Below, piece by piece: positions 17,208-26,318 of a DNA stretch of 64,000 nt; within the stretch, counting starts at the first letter, position 1, and the number at the start of each line of letters is the position of its first letter. Made by a program: the position numbers and the translations under genes. The notes below the pieces were generated by a model, which did no database searches, was not told where the DNA came from, and saw nothing but the letters and a program-made list of their open reading frames with translations. Source of the DNA: Syntrophaceae bacterium UBA4810 (GTDB lineage: Bacteria; Desulfobacterota; Syntrophia; Syntrophales; Smithellaceae). The stretch covers positions 35,053 to 99,052 of the forward strand of contig DHGA01000037.1 of the NCBI GenBank assembly GCA_002402545.1, in the 5' to 3' direction.

Positions 17208-18506
17208 TTAATCTTTTCTGTTATCGACAACACGGACGGCTTTTCCTTCACCCTTCGGGATGCTGTCCGGTTCCACCAAATTTACTTTCGGTGTAATCAG
17301 AATTTCGCTTTTTAGTTCTTCCACAATTTTTCTTCTTAAACCTTCCAGTTGTTTCATGTCGCCGGAAAAATACTTTTTATCCACTTCCACCTTGACCATC
17401 ATATCATCATTGAAACCTTCGCGCTCTAAAATAATCAGGAAGTTTGTGCCGACGCCTTCAATCTCCATCAGTTTCTTTTCCACCTGCATGGGATAAATAT
17501 TGACGCCCTTAAGAATCAGCATATCGTCTGTTCTGCCTTTGATCCGTTCTATCCGGCGGTGTGTTCTGCCGCAGGGACAGCGCCCGGGGATAATTCTGGT
17601 CAAATCCTTGGTTCGATAGCGGATAAGTGGCATACCTTCCCGCTGCAGTGAAGTCAAAACCAGTTCGCCTTCTTCTCCATCAGCTACCGGCTGCAGCGTC
17701 TTCGGATCGACTATTTCCACCAGAAAACTATCTTCCCAGATATGCATGCCGTTTTGTTCAGGGCACTCAAAAGCCACGCCCGGCCCGTTCATCTCCGATA
17801 AACCATAGGAATTAAACGCCTTATAGCCGTAAATTTCTTCTATTTTTTTGCGCATTTTTTCCGTGTGCGGCTCCGCGCCTAAAAAAGCTATTCTTACTTT
17901 TGTGTCCCGGCGCGGGTCGAGCTTTAGCTCCGCAAAGACCGTGGAAAGATGCAGAGCGTAGCTGGGGATGACATGCACAACGGTTGTTTCAAAATCACGC
18001 ATCAGCTGAATCTGCCGCTTGGAATTGCCCGCGCCCGCGGGAATGATCAGCGCGCCGATTTTTTCCGCTCCGTAATGAAAACCTAAACCGCCGGTAAAAA
18101 GCCCGTAAGTCATCATGTTCTGAAATACATCTCTCTGGCGCATACCAACCATATACATGCAGCGCGCCAGAAGATTCGTCCAGACAGCAATGTCGCGAAG
18201 GGTGTGGAACACAACCGTCGCGCGCCCGGTAGTCCCGGAAGACGAATGCATGCGCACCAGTTTTTCCTTCGGCACGGCGACAAACCCGTAAGGCCAATGT
18301 TCGCGCAGATCATCTTTGATAGTAAACGGAAACTTCTGTATATCGCTGACTGATTTTACAATCTTCGCGTTTAACTTATTATCTTTAAATAACTTTTCAT
18401 AATAAAAAGATTTTTGCGCCCTTCTTATCGTCTTTTGTAGAGCCGCCAGTTGCATTTTTTTCAGTTTGGCCTGGCCTATCTTTTCTACTTCTTGTTCCCA
18501 GTACAT
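17208..18506 (-). CDS. paaK: phenylacetate--CoA ligase
   Basis: 432 residues, the PaaK length. The adenylate-forming P-loop is MHSSSGTTGRATVV (about residues 86-99); the AMP-site blocks are FNSYGLSEMNGPGVAFEC and PLIRYRTKDL, and the C-terminal KGVNIYPMQVE bears the hinge region. It activates phenylacetate or a related aryl acid with ATP and CoA. In an anaerobe it could serve aromatic amino acid oxidation, together with the AOR-type enzyme in this window. It is followed by the ACT-domain gene. Confidence 0.9.
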   Translation of the reverse strand: MYWEQEVEKIGQAKLKKMQLAALQKTIRRAQKSFYYEKLFKDNKLNAKIVKSVSDIQKFPFTIKDDLREHWPYGFVAVPKEKLVRMHSSSGTTGRATVVFHTLRDIAVWTNLLARCMYMVGMRQRDVFQNMMTYGLFTGGLGFHYGAEKIGALIIPAGAGNSKRQIQLMRDFETTVVHVIPSYALHLSTVFAELKLDPRRDTKVRIAFLGAEPHTEKMRKKIEEIYGYKAFNSYGLSEMNGPGVAFECPEQNGMHIWEDSFLVEIVDPKTLQPVADGEEGELVLTSLQREGMPLIRYRTKDLTRIIPGRCPCGRTHRRIERIKGRTDDMLILKGVNIYPMQVEKKLMEIEGVGTNFLIILEREGFNDDMMVKVEVDKKYFSGDMKQLEGLRRKIVEELKSEILITPKVNLVEPDSIPKGEGKAVRVVDNRKD

Positions 18507-18579
18507 TTACTTCCTCCGCATATTCATTGATATTTTTTTCAATTACGTCTCGATGAAACCTTTGCCTAATATCTATTCG

Positions 18580-18728
18580 GTCATTGCGAACACGATTTAT
18601 CGGGACGAAGCAATCTGATGCAGTCGTTGCGAGGCGGCGCAAGCCACCCTTGTCATTGCGAACCCCGTGGCTGCGGGGTAAAGCAATCTTTAGAGATCGC
18701 CACGTCGCTTTCGCTCCTCGCGATAACA
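18580..18728. repeat. compound palindromic repeat (TTGCGA/CGCAATGAC family)
   Basis: The 301-bp gap upstream of paaK holds several units of a dispersed repeat: CATTGCGAAC, GAAGCAATCTGATGCAG, GTTGCGAGGCGGCGCAAGCC, CATTGCGAACCCC and AAAGCAATCTTTAG...CTCGCGATAAC. They form multiple inverted repeats. Open frames across it are repeat artefacts. Confidence 0.8.
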
Positions 18729-18807
18729 CGTTGAACGAATTGTTTTTCAATAACGCTCAATAGTTGCCGAATTTTATCAATGTCGATTAATTAATGCCAC
18801 CGAATAA

Positions 18808-19701
18808 TTAAACTTTACTATATTTATCGCCTTCCTTAATGATAATATCGTTTCTTTGCAGGCGCTCCAGGTGTTTATTGACCAAAACGCGCTCGTTGGC
18901 TTCAAAAAATTCCAGCGGTTTTCTGGGTTTTCCGTAAATCAGCCAGGCGGCGGATATTTTCTCCAATGTCAAAGGTTTTTTTGAGATAAAATCAAGGATT
19001 TTATTCTCGCGCTCGTAAATGATGTTTTCGTAATTATCCCAAAGCTTTCCCGGATTTTCCTCAAACAGGCCTTTTTCATGGCAGGCAATCCAGGTTTTAG
19101 CCGGAATATTCTTGAGTCGGCGGATGGACTCAATGGTCTCTTCAATACTCGAGGCGGCATCGCCGTACCAGGGGCCAAAAGGCGTCAAATCATAATCGCC
19201 GATAAAAAGCAGTTCCTCTTCCGGGAAGAAAAAAGAAAGATGCCCGGGCGTGTGCCCCGGCGTGGCAATAGTTTGCACGGGGATGCCCCCAATATCCGTC
19301 TCCTCGTTTATCGGGAAAAAGTTTGCCGATTTCAGCGGCTGATAATTAAATTCCTTGCGCATAATTTCTTCCCAATAAGCGCGAAGTTTAGAGTCGTTTA
19401 TCCCGTACCAGTCCAGAAAAGTTTCGATATCAGTAAGCGGCGGAAAATCCGTTTCGGATATCCATACCGGCGCACCATCAAAAAGATACATGTAATGAAT
19501 ATGGTCTTCGTGCCAGTGCGAAAGCCAGACCATATCCACGCCTTCCTGGTCGCGCAGACACGTTAGCTTTTCCAAAGAGCACGCCGGATCAATAACAATA
19601 CGCGCCTCCCTGCCCTGTATATAAACTGAATGATTAAACGGGTATTTGCCGTGATTTTCTCCGCTGATGAAACGCAGGCGGCCAAATTGCTTATCTTTCA
19701 T
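18808..19701 (-). CDS. MBL-fold metallo-hydrolase
   Basis: 297 residues from the ATG at 19701. The metal-binding motif is SHWHEDHIHYMY (HxHxDH, about residues 76-87), followed by TPGHTPGHLSFFF with its His and FIGDYDLT with the bridging Asp, so both metal sites look intact. The C-terminal 80 residues form a winged-helix-like region (LTLEKISAAWLIYG), as in glyoxalase II-like and beta-lactamase-like hydrolases. The substrate is unknown. A TTG at 19716 would add 5 residues. Confidence 0.85.
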   Translation of the reverse strand: MKDKQFGRLRFISGENHGKYPFNHSVYIQGREARIVIDPACSLEKLTCLRDQEGVDMVWLSHWHEDHIHYMYLFDGAPVWISETDFPPLTDIETFLDWYGINDSKLRAYWEEIMRKEFNYQPLKSANFFPINEETDIGGIPVQTIATPGHTPGHLSFFFPEEELLFIGDYDLTPFGPWYGDAASSIEETIESIRRLKNIPAKTWIACHEKGLFEENPGKLWDNYENIIYERENKILDFISKKPLTLEKISAAWLIYGKPRKPLEFFEANERVLVNKHLERLQRNDIIIKEGDKYSKV

Positions 19702-19819
19702 AAAACCCTTTGTCAATTTTAGGTTTACTATAAAAAATAATTAAAACAATTTCCATAAGTAATTGCCCGCCGCTGCTCAGGACGCAAAAAACACCGGCAC
19801 AGTAATTCAATATATTATG

Positions 19820-19847
19820 TTGATTTTCTTTAATTATATAGTAAAAT
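19820..19847 (+). promoter_or_regulatory. putative sigma70 promoter of the solute-binding protein gene
   Basis: TTGATT at 19820-19825, a 16-bp spacer and TAAAAT at 19842-19847, in AT-rich DNA about 80 bp before the start. It could drive the signalling block that begins at 19931. Confidence 0.55.
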
Positions 19848-19930
19848 TAACCGTAATGACCGCGCAACGACGTTAACTTTCAACATCATATTTACCGGCC
19901 GTCTCCCTAAAGAGGCTCGATGGAGGAAAT

Positions 19931-20941
19931 ATGAACACTGTCAGCACAAGAAGCGTCTTTTTTCTGCTTCTCACTATTTGCGCGGTAATCGGTTTTATCA
20001 CGGCGGGCTGCAAGCCCCAAAAACAGGCCGCCCCGCCCGAGAGCATCACCATCGCTTATTCCACCGCGACCAGCGACATTTTATCCCATATCGCCTTCGC
20101 CAATAATTTTTATTTGGCGGAAGGCCTGGAAGCAATACCGCAGCCGCATGACTTCGGCAAACTTGCATTGCAATCTGTTCTTAACGGCAAAGCCAACATC
20201 GCGACGGTAGCCGATACTCCGATTATGTTTGCCGTCATGGAGGGCCGACCTGTCGCAATTATCGCCAGAATCCAGTCGTCGGAAAAAAATGAAGCCATTG
20301 TGGCCAGAAAAGACAGAGGAATTGTCAAACCCAGAGACCTCAAAGGTAAAAAAATAGGCGTCACGCGGGGCACGACGAGCGATTTTTTTCTGTATGCGTT
20401 TTTACTTGACCAGAATATCGAAAGAAAACAGGTAAAAGTTGTCCATCTTACACCCGCCCAAATGCCTGCGGCCCTCAAAGCCGGAAAGGTGGATGCCGTT
20501 TCCACATGGAACCCCACGCTTTTCCAACTGCAAAAAGAATGGAACGCGAAAGCGTCCTTGTTTTACGGTGAACATCTTTATGCCGAGTCTTTCTGTATCG
20601 TCGCCACGCAGGAATACGTAAAGAAAAACCCTGAAGCAATAAAAAAACTCCTGCGCGCGCTGATCAAAGCCGAAAAATTTGCCCGGGAATACCCGGAAGA
20701 TTCACGGCGGCTGGTGGCCGATTTCATTAAAGCGGATAAGGCCTCTCTCGACGAATTATGGGAAATATTTGATTTTCGGATAACCCTTACCCAGGGACTT
20801 CTGCTGAGCCTTGAAGACCAGACCAGGTGGGCAATAAGACACGGATTAACGGCGCGACGGGACATGCCCAATTATCTGGATTACATATATTTTGACGGTC
20901 TGAAGGCGGTAAAACCGGAAGCGGTGAGAATTATACATTAG
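19931..20941 (+). CDS. NMT1/SsuA-type solute-binding lipoprotein
   Basis: 336 residues. Lipoprotein signal with lipobox FITAGC (Cys27). The mature part is a periplasmic-binding fold of the NMT1/THI5/SsuA class (ITIAYSTATSDILSHIAFANNFY; LKGKKIGVTRGTTSDFFLYAFL; ALKAGKVDAVSTWNP). Such proteins feed ABC importers for nitrate, sulfonate or thiamine precursors, but no permease or ATPase gene is nearby. The next gene encodes a membrane HAMP-PAS protein, so it may act as a ligand sensor feeding that receptor (inference). GGAGG precedes the ATG. Confidence 0.82.
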   Translation: MNTVSTRSVFFLLLTICAVIGFITAGCKPQKQAAPPESITIAYSTATSDILSHIAFANNFYLAEGLEAIPQPHDFGKLALQSVLNGKANIATVADTPIMFAVMEGRPVAIIARIQSSEKNEAIVARKDRGIVKPRDLKGKKIGVTRGTTSDFFLYAFLLDQNIERKQVKVVHLTPAQMPAALKAGKVDAVSTWNPTLFQLQKEWNAKASLFYGEHLYAESFCIVATQEYVKKNPEAIKKLLRALIKAEKFAREYPEDSRRLVADFIKADKASLDELWEIFDFRITLTQGLLLSLEDQTRWAIRHGLTARRDMPNYLDYIYFDGLKAVKPEAVRIIH

Positions 20942-21000
20942 CGCCCGGCGCGAGGCTTGGCGTGCGAAGCGTCGTTCGTATCTCGTGAAGCGTTATTCGT

Positions 21001-21153
21001 GAAACGCGTAAGCCCGGCGTATGAGACTGTGTCGTATGCCGGGTGAAGCGCAGAATATGTTAACTTTGGGAAACTTTTTTTCGTCATTCCGGGCTTGACC
21101 CGGAATCCAGAAAATAATTAATAAAACTGGATACCGGCTTTCGCCGGTATGAC
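21001..21153. repeat. intergenic repeat copy 1 of the signalling block
   Basis: A run from ACGCGTAAGCCCGGCGTAT through GTGAAGCGCAGAATATGTTAA and TTTGGGAAAC to a GTCATTCCGGG palindrome and GGATACCGGCTTTCGCCGG. The same order recurs at 23328-23490, which makes this a long direct repeat flanking the HAMP-PAS and response-regulator genes. It includes GAGACTGTGTCGTAT, a relic of the terminal sequence of the nested element described at 29159. Confidence 0.75.
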
Positions 21154-21235
21154 AAAGCTCGAACGACGAAAAACAAGATATGAAATCCGGCGGCTGCCGG
21201 ACGCTTCACTAGATACGAGATATGGAGAGAAGGGC

Positions 21236-22591
21236 ATGAAAATCAACAAAAGACTCAAACTCAGCGCCTGGTTTTCTCTTACCTCCTTATTGTTCATACT
21301 GTTTTCCCTTGCCTGGGCATTATGGACGGCGCGCCAAGCAAATGATAATTTGCTTCTCGTCCATGAGATAGAAAGAACCGCCTTCGAACGCATTATATTG
21401 AGAGATAACTGGCTTTTTTATCCGGAGGAGCGGGCCAAAACGCAGTGGTACGCAAAAACCGAATACCTGCGAACCTTGCTGGATTCGGCGACGGACAGAT
21501 TTACCGCTTCTGCGGCCAAAGCCCTGCTGCAGGACGCAAAAGAAAACTTTGCGGCGACAGCTTCCTTATTTCCCATGATTCTGGAGAGTCATAAACAAAA
21601 CGCGCTTACTGCGCAAAAAAAACTCGCCTATACCGAAGCACAAGCAAGAATAATCAGCCAGGTTTTTTTAAAAGCCTATTCTTTAAATGACAATATCAGC
21701 AAGCTGCACGAACTGGCCAGAAAAGAAGAACTGGCGGCGCGTAACAAAGGCGTTGCTCTCGTCATCATTTTCATCATCATCGGCGTCACGGCGATGGTGG
21801 TCAATTCCACCCTGATCAGCGACATTGTGACAAAAAGAATAAAAGAACTCCTTGCCGGAATAGCGATTATCGGAGTCGGAAATCTGGAGCATCGCCTTTC
21901 CATAAAGGGAAACGATGAATTGGCGGATCTGGCGCAGGAAATAAATGAAATGACGCAAAAGTTGAAACAATCTTACACTTCCGTGAAAAACCTGGAAAAA
22001 GAAATCACGGAGCGTGAAAAAATAGAAAAAAAAATAATAAAACTTTCCGCGCGCCAGCAGGCGCTTCTTTCTGCAATTCCCGATATCATCATGGAGGTGG
22101 ATAATAATAAGATTTACACATGGGTAAATGAACCAGGAAAACAATTTTTCGGCAATGATGTTATCGGCAAGGAAGCCGCTTTCTTCTTTGAAGGCAAGCA
22201 AGACACTTATGCCAAGGTGGCCGCTGTTTTTGAAGGTGCGGAAGATACGATTTATGTGGAGAGTTGGCAAAGGCGCCAAGACGGTGAAAAACGCCTGCTG
22301 TCCTGGTGGTGTCGCGCGCTAAAAGATGAAAAAGGAAATGTTATCGGAGCTCTTTCTACCGCGCGGGATATCACCGAACAAAAAATTGCACAGGAAGAGA
22401 TAAGAAAACTCAACGAGGAACTGGAGCAGCGCGTTGCTCAACGCACCGCTGAACTTATGACAAAAACCGCTGAACTGGAAAGAATAAATAAAGTATTTGT
22501 TGAAAGAGAACTACGCATGAGAGAATTGAAAAAACGCATAGAAGAATTGGAGAAAATCAGTGAAGCGCACATAAGTGACAAAGATAAATAA
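21236..22591 (+). CDS. HAMP-PAS membrane sensor without kinase domain
   Basis: 451 residues from the ATG at 21236 (GAGAGAAGGG upstream). Order: transmembrane helix 1 (about residues 8-30), periplasmic helical sensor region (31-170), transmembrane helix 2 (171-191), HAMP (about 192-245), coiled coil, PAS (about 280-385, ending TARDITEQ) and a C-terminal coiled coil ending NKVFVERELRMRELKKRIEE. There is no HisKA, HATPase, GGDEF or HD output domain. The same coiled-coil end recurs in the response regulator 26 bp downstream, so the two may pair through it. The longer frame upstream is repeat DNA. Confidence 0.75.
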   Translation: MKINKRLKLSAWFSLTSLLFILFSLAWALWTARQANDNLLLVHEIERTAFERIILRDNWLFYPEERAKTQWYAKTEYLRTLLDSATDRFTASAAKALLQDAKENFAATASLFPMILESHKQNALTAQKKLAYTEAQARIISQVFLKAYSLNDNISKLHELARKEELAARNKGVALVIIFIIIGVTAMVVNSTLISDIVTKRIKELLAGIAIIGVGNLEHRLSIKGNDELADLAQEINEMTQKLKQSYTSVKNLEKEITEREKIEKKIIKLSARQQALLSAIPDIIMEVDNNKIYTWVNEPGKQFFGNDVIGKEAAFFFEGKQDTYAKVAAVFEGAEDTIYVESWQRRQDGEKRLLSWWCRALKDEKGNVIGALSTARDITEQKIAQEEIRKLNEELEQRVAQRTAELMTKTAELERINKVFVERELRMRELKKRIEELEKISEAHISDKDK

Positions 22592-22617
22592 CATGAACGC
22601 AAGGGGAGTAATTACAA

Positions 22618-23331
22618 ATGAGCCTTATTCTGATTGTGGACGATAAAGAGGAAAATCGCTACCTGCTGAAAAGCCTGCTTACAGGTCAGGGCTACGAAGT
22701 TGTTAGCGCCATCCATGGCGCGGACGCGCTGGAAAAAGCGCGGATAACTCCGCCGGACATGATTATCGCCGATATTCTGATGCCGGTGATGGATGGCTTC
22801 GCTCTGTGCCGCCGCTGGAAAAATGACGATCTTCTGAAATCAGTCCCTTTTATTTTTTATACCGCCACCTATACCGATGAGCGCGACCGGGCATTCGCCC
22901 TTAATCTGGGAGCAGATCGCTTTCTGGTCAAACCAATCGACCCGGAAGATTTTTTAAAGGTTGTCCAGGAAACATTAGAAGAATCCCCTGCGCTTTCCGC
23001 GGCAAAAGCTAAGCCGAAAACTAAAAAAGCAGAAGAAGAGGCAGAGTATCTGAAGCAATATAATGAGGTGCTGATACGCAAGCTGGAAGCCAAAATGGAA
23101 CAATTGGAACAAGCTAATAAAAAATTGGAGCGCGATATAGATACTCATAAAAAAAAGAGCGATAAAAACGCGCGGCTCAAAAACGAGACGGAAAAGATGG
23201 TTGAAGAAAGGACAGCGGAACTAAAAAAAACAATCACCCAGCTCGAAGAACTCAACAAGGTATTTGTCGACCGCGAAATAAAAATGACTGAACTCAAAAA
23301 AAGAATTGAAGAGCTGGAGAAAAAATCGTGA
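22618..23331 (+). CDS. response regulator with C-terminal coiled coil
   Basis: 237 residues. The receiver domain (about 1-125) has the acidic pair DD at 8-9, phosphoacceptor Asp52 (IIADILMPVMDG) and the conserved Lys in FLVKPIDPE. The rest is a long Lys/Glu coiled coil ending NKVFVDREIKMTELKKRIEE, almost the same end as the upstream HAMP-PAS protein. There is no DNA-binding or enzymatic output. The TGA stop lies in the first bases of a repeat copy (CGTGAAGCGCG). Confidence 0.82.
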   Translation: MSLILIVDDKEENRYLLKSLLTGQGYEVVSAIHGADALEKARITPPDMIIADILMPVMDGFALCRRWKNDDLLKSVPFIFYTATYTDERDRAFALNLGADRFLVKPIDPEDFLKVVQETLEESPALSAAKAKPKTKKAEEEAEYLKQYNEVLIRKLEAKMEQLEQANKKLERDIDTHKKKSDKNARLKNETEKMVEERTAELKKTITQLEELNKVFVDREIKMTELKKRIEELEKKS

Positions 23332-23490
23332 AGCGCGTAAGCTCGGCGTATACCGGGTGAAGCGCAGAATATGTTAAATTTGGGAAACTTTTTTCGTCAT
23401 TCCGGGTCCCGTATCCGGTACGGGGCAGGCCCGATCCGGAATCCAGAAAATAATTAATAAAACTGGATACCGGCTTTCGCCGGCATGACA
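23328..23490. repeat. intergenic repeat copy 2 of the signalling block
   Basis: Matches 21001-21153: GTGAAGCGCGTAAGCTCGGCGTAT, GGGTGAAGCGCAGAATATGTTAA, TTTGGGAAAC, CATTCCGGG and GGATACCGGCTTTCGCCGGCATGAC. Copy 2 carries a longer GTATCCGGTACGGGGC palindrome inside. It overlaps the end of the preceding gene. Confidence 0.75.
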
Positions 23491-23566
23491 GAGAAATGAG
23501 TGAAGCGTGAGGCGCGAGAGATGTTTCACGTGCGACGCATCATGAGATACAAACGGCGGAGTTCTT

Positions 23567-25693
23567 ATGCTTTACATTGACCTGATTTTGAATCTGGCAA
23601 TGCTTGTCGCCCTGAGCGTTTTATCAGGGTTCATCGACAAGCGTTGGCCAAGAGACACGTGGCCGGGTGTCTTAATGCAAGGATTTCTTTTCGGAGCCGT
23701 TACCCTTCTCGGGATGCTGCGCCCGCTTGTGTTGGGGCCTGGATTGATCTTTGACGGCCGATCGATCATCATCAGCTTATGCGCGCTGTTCTTCGGCCAT
23801 CCGGCCGTTTCTATTACAGCGGCAATGGCCGCCGCTTACCGCCTTGCGCTGGGCGGGCCGGGTGTTGTTATGGGTGTTTTGGTTATACTGACCGCGGCGG
23901 TTATTGGGCTTCTGATACGCCACTATTTGAGGCCACAAAACAACCCTCCTTCCGTATCGCAACTTTTTTTTCTTGGTTTAGCCGTGCATGTAACAATGGT
24001 GGCGCTAATGTTCACGCTACCTGGTGAATTAGCTATGTCCACAATCAAACACCTTGGATTACCGGTCATTTTATTTTACCCCCTGGCAACAATTCTTGCC
24101 GGAAAAATTCTCTCCGACCAGAGTTCAGGACTACTCAGTATAAAGGCATTGCAGGAAAGCGAAGAACGCTACAAAAAACTGTTTGAAGAACATGTCGCGG
24201 TGAAATTGCTGATTGACCCGCATACCACCGCTATTGTCGACGCCAATGAGGCGGCGGAAAAATTCTACGGCTGGCCGCGCGCAAAGCTCAAACAAATGAA
24301 AATATCCGATATCAACACGCTTTCGCCCGCGGAAATCCGGCAGGAAATGGAAAAAGCCCGCGCCCAAAAAAAAATATACTTTGAATTCCGCCACCGCCTT
24401 GCCGACGGCTCTATAAGAAATGTAGAGGTGTACACTTCCAAAATCGAGTTAAAAGGAAAGGAATTCCTCCATTCCATTATTCACGATGTCACCGAGCGCA
24501 AGCGGGCGGAAGAAGCGCTGCGCGAGAGTGAACTGAGAAGCCGCTCCCTTCTTCAGGCTATTCCTGACATGATGTTCATATATGACCGTGAGGGAACCTA
24601 TCTCGACTATCATTCCAGCGATCCAAGTTTGCTGGCAGTTGAACCAGACAAGTTCCTGGGCAAATCCATCCGTGAAGTGCTCCCAGCAGATGTGGCGGAA
24701 AAATTTATTAGAGGTATTAAAAATACACATAAAACTAAACAATTGCAAACCATAGAATATATTCTTGATTTGCCAAACGGAACGAAACATTTTGAAGCCC
24801 ATATCATTGCCATGGACGATACACGGATACTTACAATTGTTCGCGACGTTACCGAACGCCAACAGGCGGAACAAGAAATAAGAAAACTCTCCCAAGAGCT
24901 GGAACAGCGCGTGGACGAGCGCACGGAAGAACTGCATGAAAGCCAGCTGGCGTTGCTCAATGTGGTTGATGACTTAAACGAAAACGCGAAAAAACTGACC
25001 ATAGCCAATGAGTCGCAGGAAGCGCTCAATAAAGAGCTGGAAGCCTTCTCCTATTCCGTGTCGCACGATTTGCGCGCGCCGCTCAGAAGCATCGACGGCT
25101 TCAGCGCGGCGCTTTTGGAAGACTACGGCGGCAAACTTGACGAAGCAGGAAAAGACTATCTGCAAAGGGTTCGCCGCGCCGCGCAGAACATGGGCGGGCT
25201 TATTGATGACTTGCTTAACCTATCGCGGGTAAGCAAAGCGGATTTTCACCCCAAACCTGTAAACTTAAGCAAAATGTTAATAGAAACAGTAAATTTCTGC
25301 AAAAAGCAGGCAGTCGCTAGAAATATAAAAGTTAAAATTCAAGATAATGTAACTGCCACAGCAGATGCTGCACTACTGCAAGTTGCCCTGGCTAACCTGA
25401 TTGACAATGCATTCAAGTTTACCGGCAAGAAAGAAAACTCGCTTATCGAATTCGGAGTCAAAAATGAGGATGGACAAAATGTATTTTATATCCGCGATAA
25501 CGGCACGGGATTTGATATGACTTATGTCGACAAATTATTCGGGCCATTTCAGCGTCTGCATACTTTTGATGAATTTGAAGGAACAGGCATAGGTTTGGCT
25601 ACGGTGCAGAGAATCATTCACCGCCACGGCGGAAAGATATGGGCGGAGAGCGAAGTAAATAAGGGAGCTGTTTTTTACTTCACATTACCGTAA
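23567..25693 (+). CDS. 5TM-LYT / PAS / histidine kinase
   Basis: 708 residues. Residues 1-190 are a multi-helix 5TMR-LYT-type membrane sensor (FDGRSIIISLCALFFGHPA is its signature loop). Two PAS domains follow (about 200-315 and 325-440), then a coiled coil, a HisKA domain with phospho-acceptor His500 (SVSHDLRAPLRS), and a HATPase with N box NLIDNAFKFT (about 610), DNGTGFDM and GTGIGLATVQRI. The kinase looks complete and is the only histidine kinase in the block, so it probably phosphorylates one or more of the neighbouring receivers. Confidence 0.9.
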   Translation: MLYIDLILNLAMLVALSVLSGFIDKRWPRDTWPGVLMQGFLFGAVTLLGMLRPLVLGPGLIFDGRSIIISLCALFFGHPAVSITAAMAAAYRLALGGPGVVMGVLVILTAAVIGLLIRHYLRPQNNPPSVSQLFFLGLAVHVTMVALMFTLPGELAMSTIKHLGLPVILFYPLATILAGKILSDQSSGLLSIKALQESEERYKKLFEEHVAVKLLIDPHTTAIVDANEAAEKFYGWPRAKLKQMKISDINTLSPAEIRQEMEKARAQKKIYFEFRHRLADGSIRNVEVYTSKIELKGKEFLHSIIHDVTERKRAEEALRESELRSRSLLQAIPDMMFIYDREGTYLDYHSSDPSLLAVEPDKFLGKSIREVLPADVAEKFIRGIKNTHKTKQLQTIEYILDLPNGTKHFEAHIIAMDDTRILTIVRDVTERQQAEQEIRKLSQELEQRVDERTEELHESQLALLNVVDDLNENAKKLTIANESQEALNKELEAFSYSVSHDLRAPLRSIDGFSAALLEDYGGKLDEAGKDYLQRVRRAAQNMGGLIDDLLNLSRVSKADFHPKPVNLSKMLIETVNFCKKQAVARNIKVKIQDNVTATADAALLQVALANLIDNAFKFTGKKENSLIEFGVKNEDGQNVFYIRDNGTGFDMTYVDKLFGPFQRLHTFDEFEGTGIGLATVQRIIHRHGGKIWAESEVNKGAVFYFTLP

Positions 25694-25698
25694 AAAAC

Positions 25699-25830
25699 AT
25701 TGATTACGGAGATTAGGGGAAACGATTACAACGATTAGGAAAAAAGATTACGGTGATTATAAAAGCCGATGATAGCGACGAAAATATGGTTACAACGATT
25801 AAAAAAAGTGATTACAGTGATAATAATGGT
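25699..25830. repeat. GATTACAGCGATTA-type repeat array, left side
   Basis: At least five degenerate direct units of GATTAC(A/G)(A/G)(C/T)GATTA: TGATTACGGAGATTAGG, CGATTACAACGATTAGG, AGATTACGGTGATTA, GGTTACAACGATTAA and TGATTACAGTGATAA. The array runs through the first codons of the GxxExxY gene. Confidence 0.75.
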
Positions 25831-26193
25831 GAACGGGATCCTTTAACAGGCAAAATTATTGAAGCCTGTTTTCATGTTCATACCACCTTAGGTCCTGGTT
25901 TTGTCGAGCGCATTTATTTGAATGCTTTAAAAATTGCTTTAGAAAAACTATCTTTGCAATTTGCCGCGGAAAAAGAGTTTGCTGTTACGTATGAAGAGCA
26001 ACCGGCAGGTAAATTCAGGGTTGATCTCTTCGTCGAAAATCAGGTGATTGTTGAATTAAAAGCGGCGGAGGGAAGGATGCCCAAAATCTTTGAAAGCCAG
26101 GTGATTTCTTACTTAAAGGCATCCGGCATAAAAGTAGGACTGCTTGTTAATTTCGGCAACAGGAGCTGTGAAGTTAGAAGATTAATGATATGA
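25753..26193 (+). CDS. GxxExxY family protein (nuclease-like fold)
   Basis: 146 residues. The core from about residue 28 matches the GxxExxY family: LTGKIIEACFHVHTTLGPGFVERIYLNAL holds the Gly-x2-Glu-x2-Tyr motif (GFVERIY). FRVDLFVENQVIVELKA has the Asp/Glu/Lys arrangement of PD-(D/E)xK-like folds. The first 25 codons are made of the GATTACAGCGATTA repeat, so the real start may lie further in, or the repeat may have been captured as coding sequence. The function of the family is unknown. The matching repeats on both sides suggest a mobile or repeat-borne gene. Confidence 0.75.
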   Translation: MIIKADDSDENMVTTIKKSDYSDNNGERDPLTGKIIEACFHVHTTLGPGFVERIYLNALKIALEKLSLQFAAEKEFAVTYEEQPAGKFRVDLFVENQVIVELKAAEGRMPKIFESQVISYLKASGIKVGLLVNFGNRSCEVRRLMI

Positions 26194-26197
26194 AAGA

Positions 26198-26302
26198 CAA
26201 GATTACAACGATGAAAAGAAAAGATTGCAGCGATGCCTTAATCACGGTAATCGTCGTTCCTGAATCGCAGTAATCTTGTTTGCTAATCGCTGTAATCACA
26301 CA
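26198..26302. repeat. GATTACAGCGATTA-type repeat array, right side
   Basis: Direct units AAGATTACAACGATG and AAGATTGCAGCGATG are followed by three inverted units, AATCACGGTAATCGTC, AATCGCAGTAATCTT and CTAATCGCTGTAATCACA. The direct and inverted halves can fold into a long imperfect hairpin downstream of the GxxExxY gene. Confidence 0.75.
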
Positions 26303-26318
26303 ATGAGAGGAGCGAATT

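Noticed and set aside
18397..18750. 117-codon minus-strand frame upstream of paaK
   Set aside because: It is made of palindromic repeat units and the paaK N-terminus in another frame; there is no ribosome site or protein-like composition.
25699..26302. Possible CRISPR array from the repeated GATTAC units
   Set aside because: Units are short, degenerate, unevenly spaced and occur in both orientations, with no unique spacers of equal length and no cas genes.
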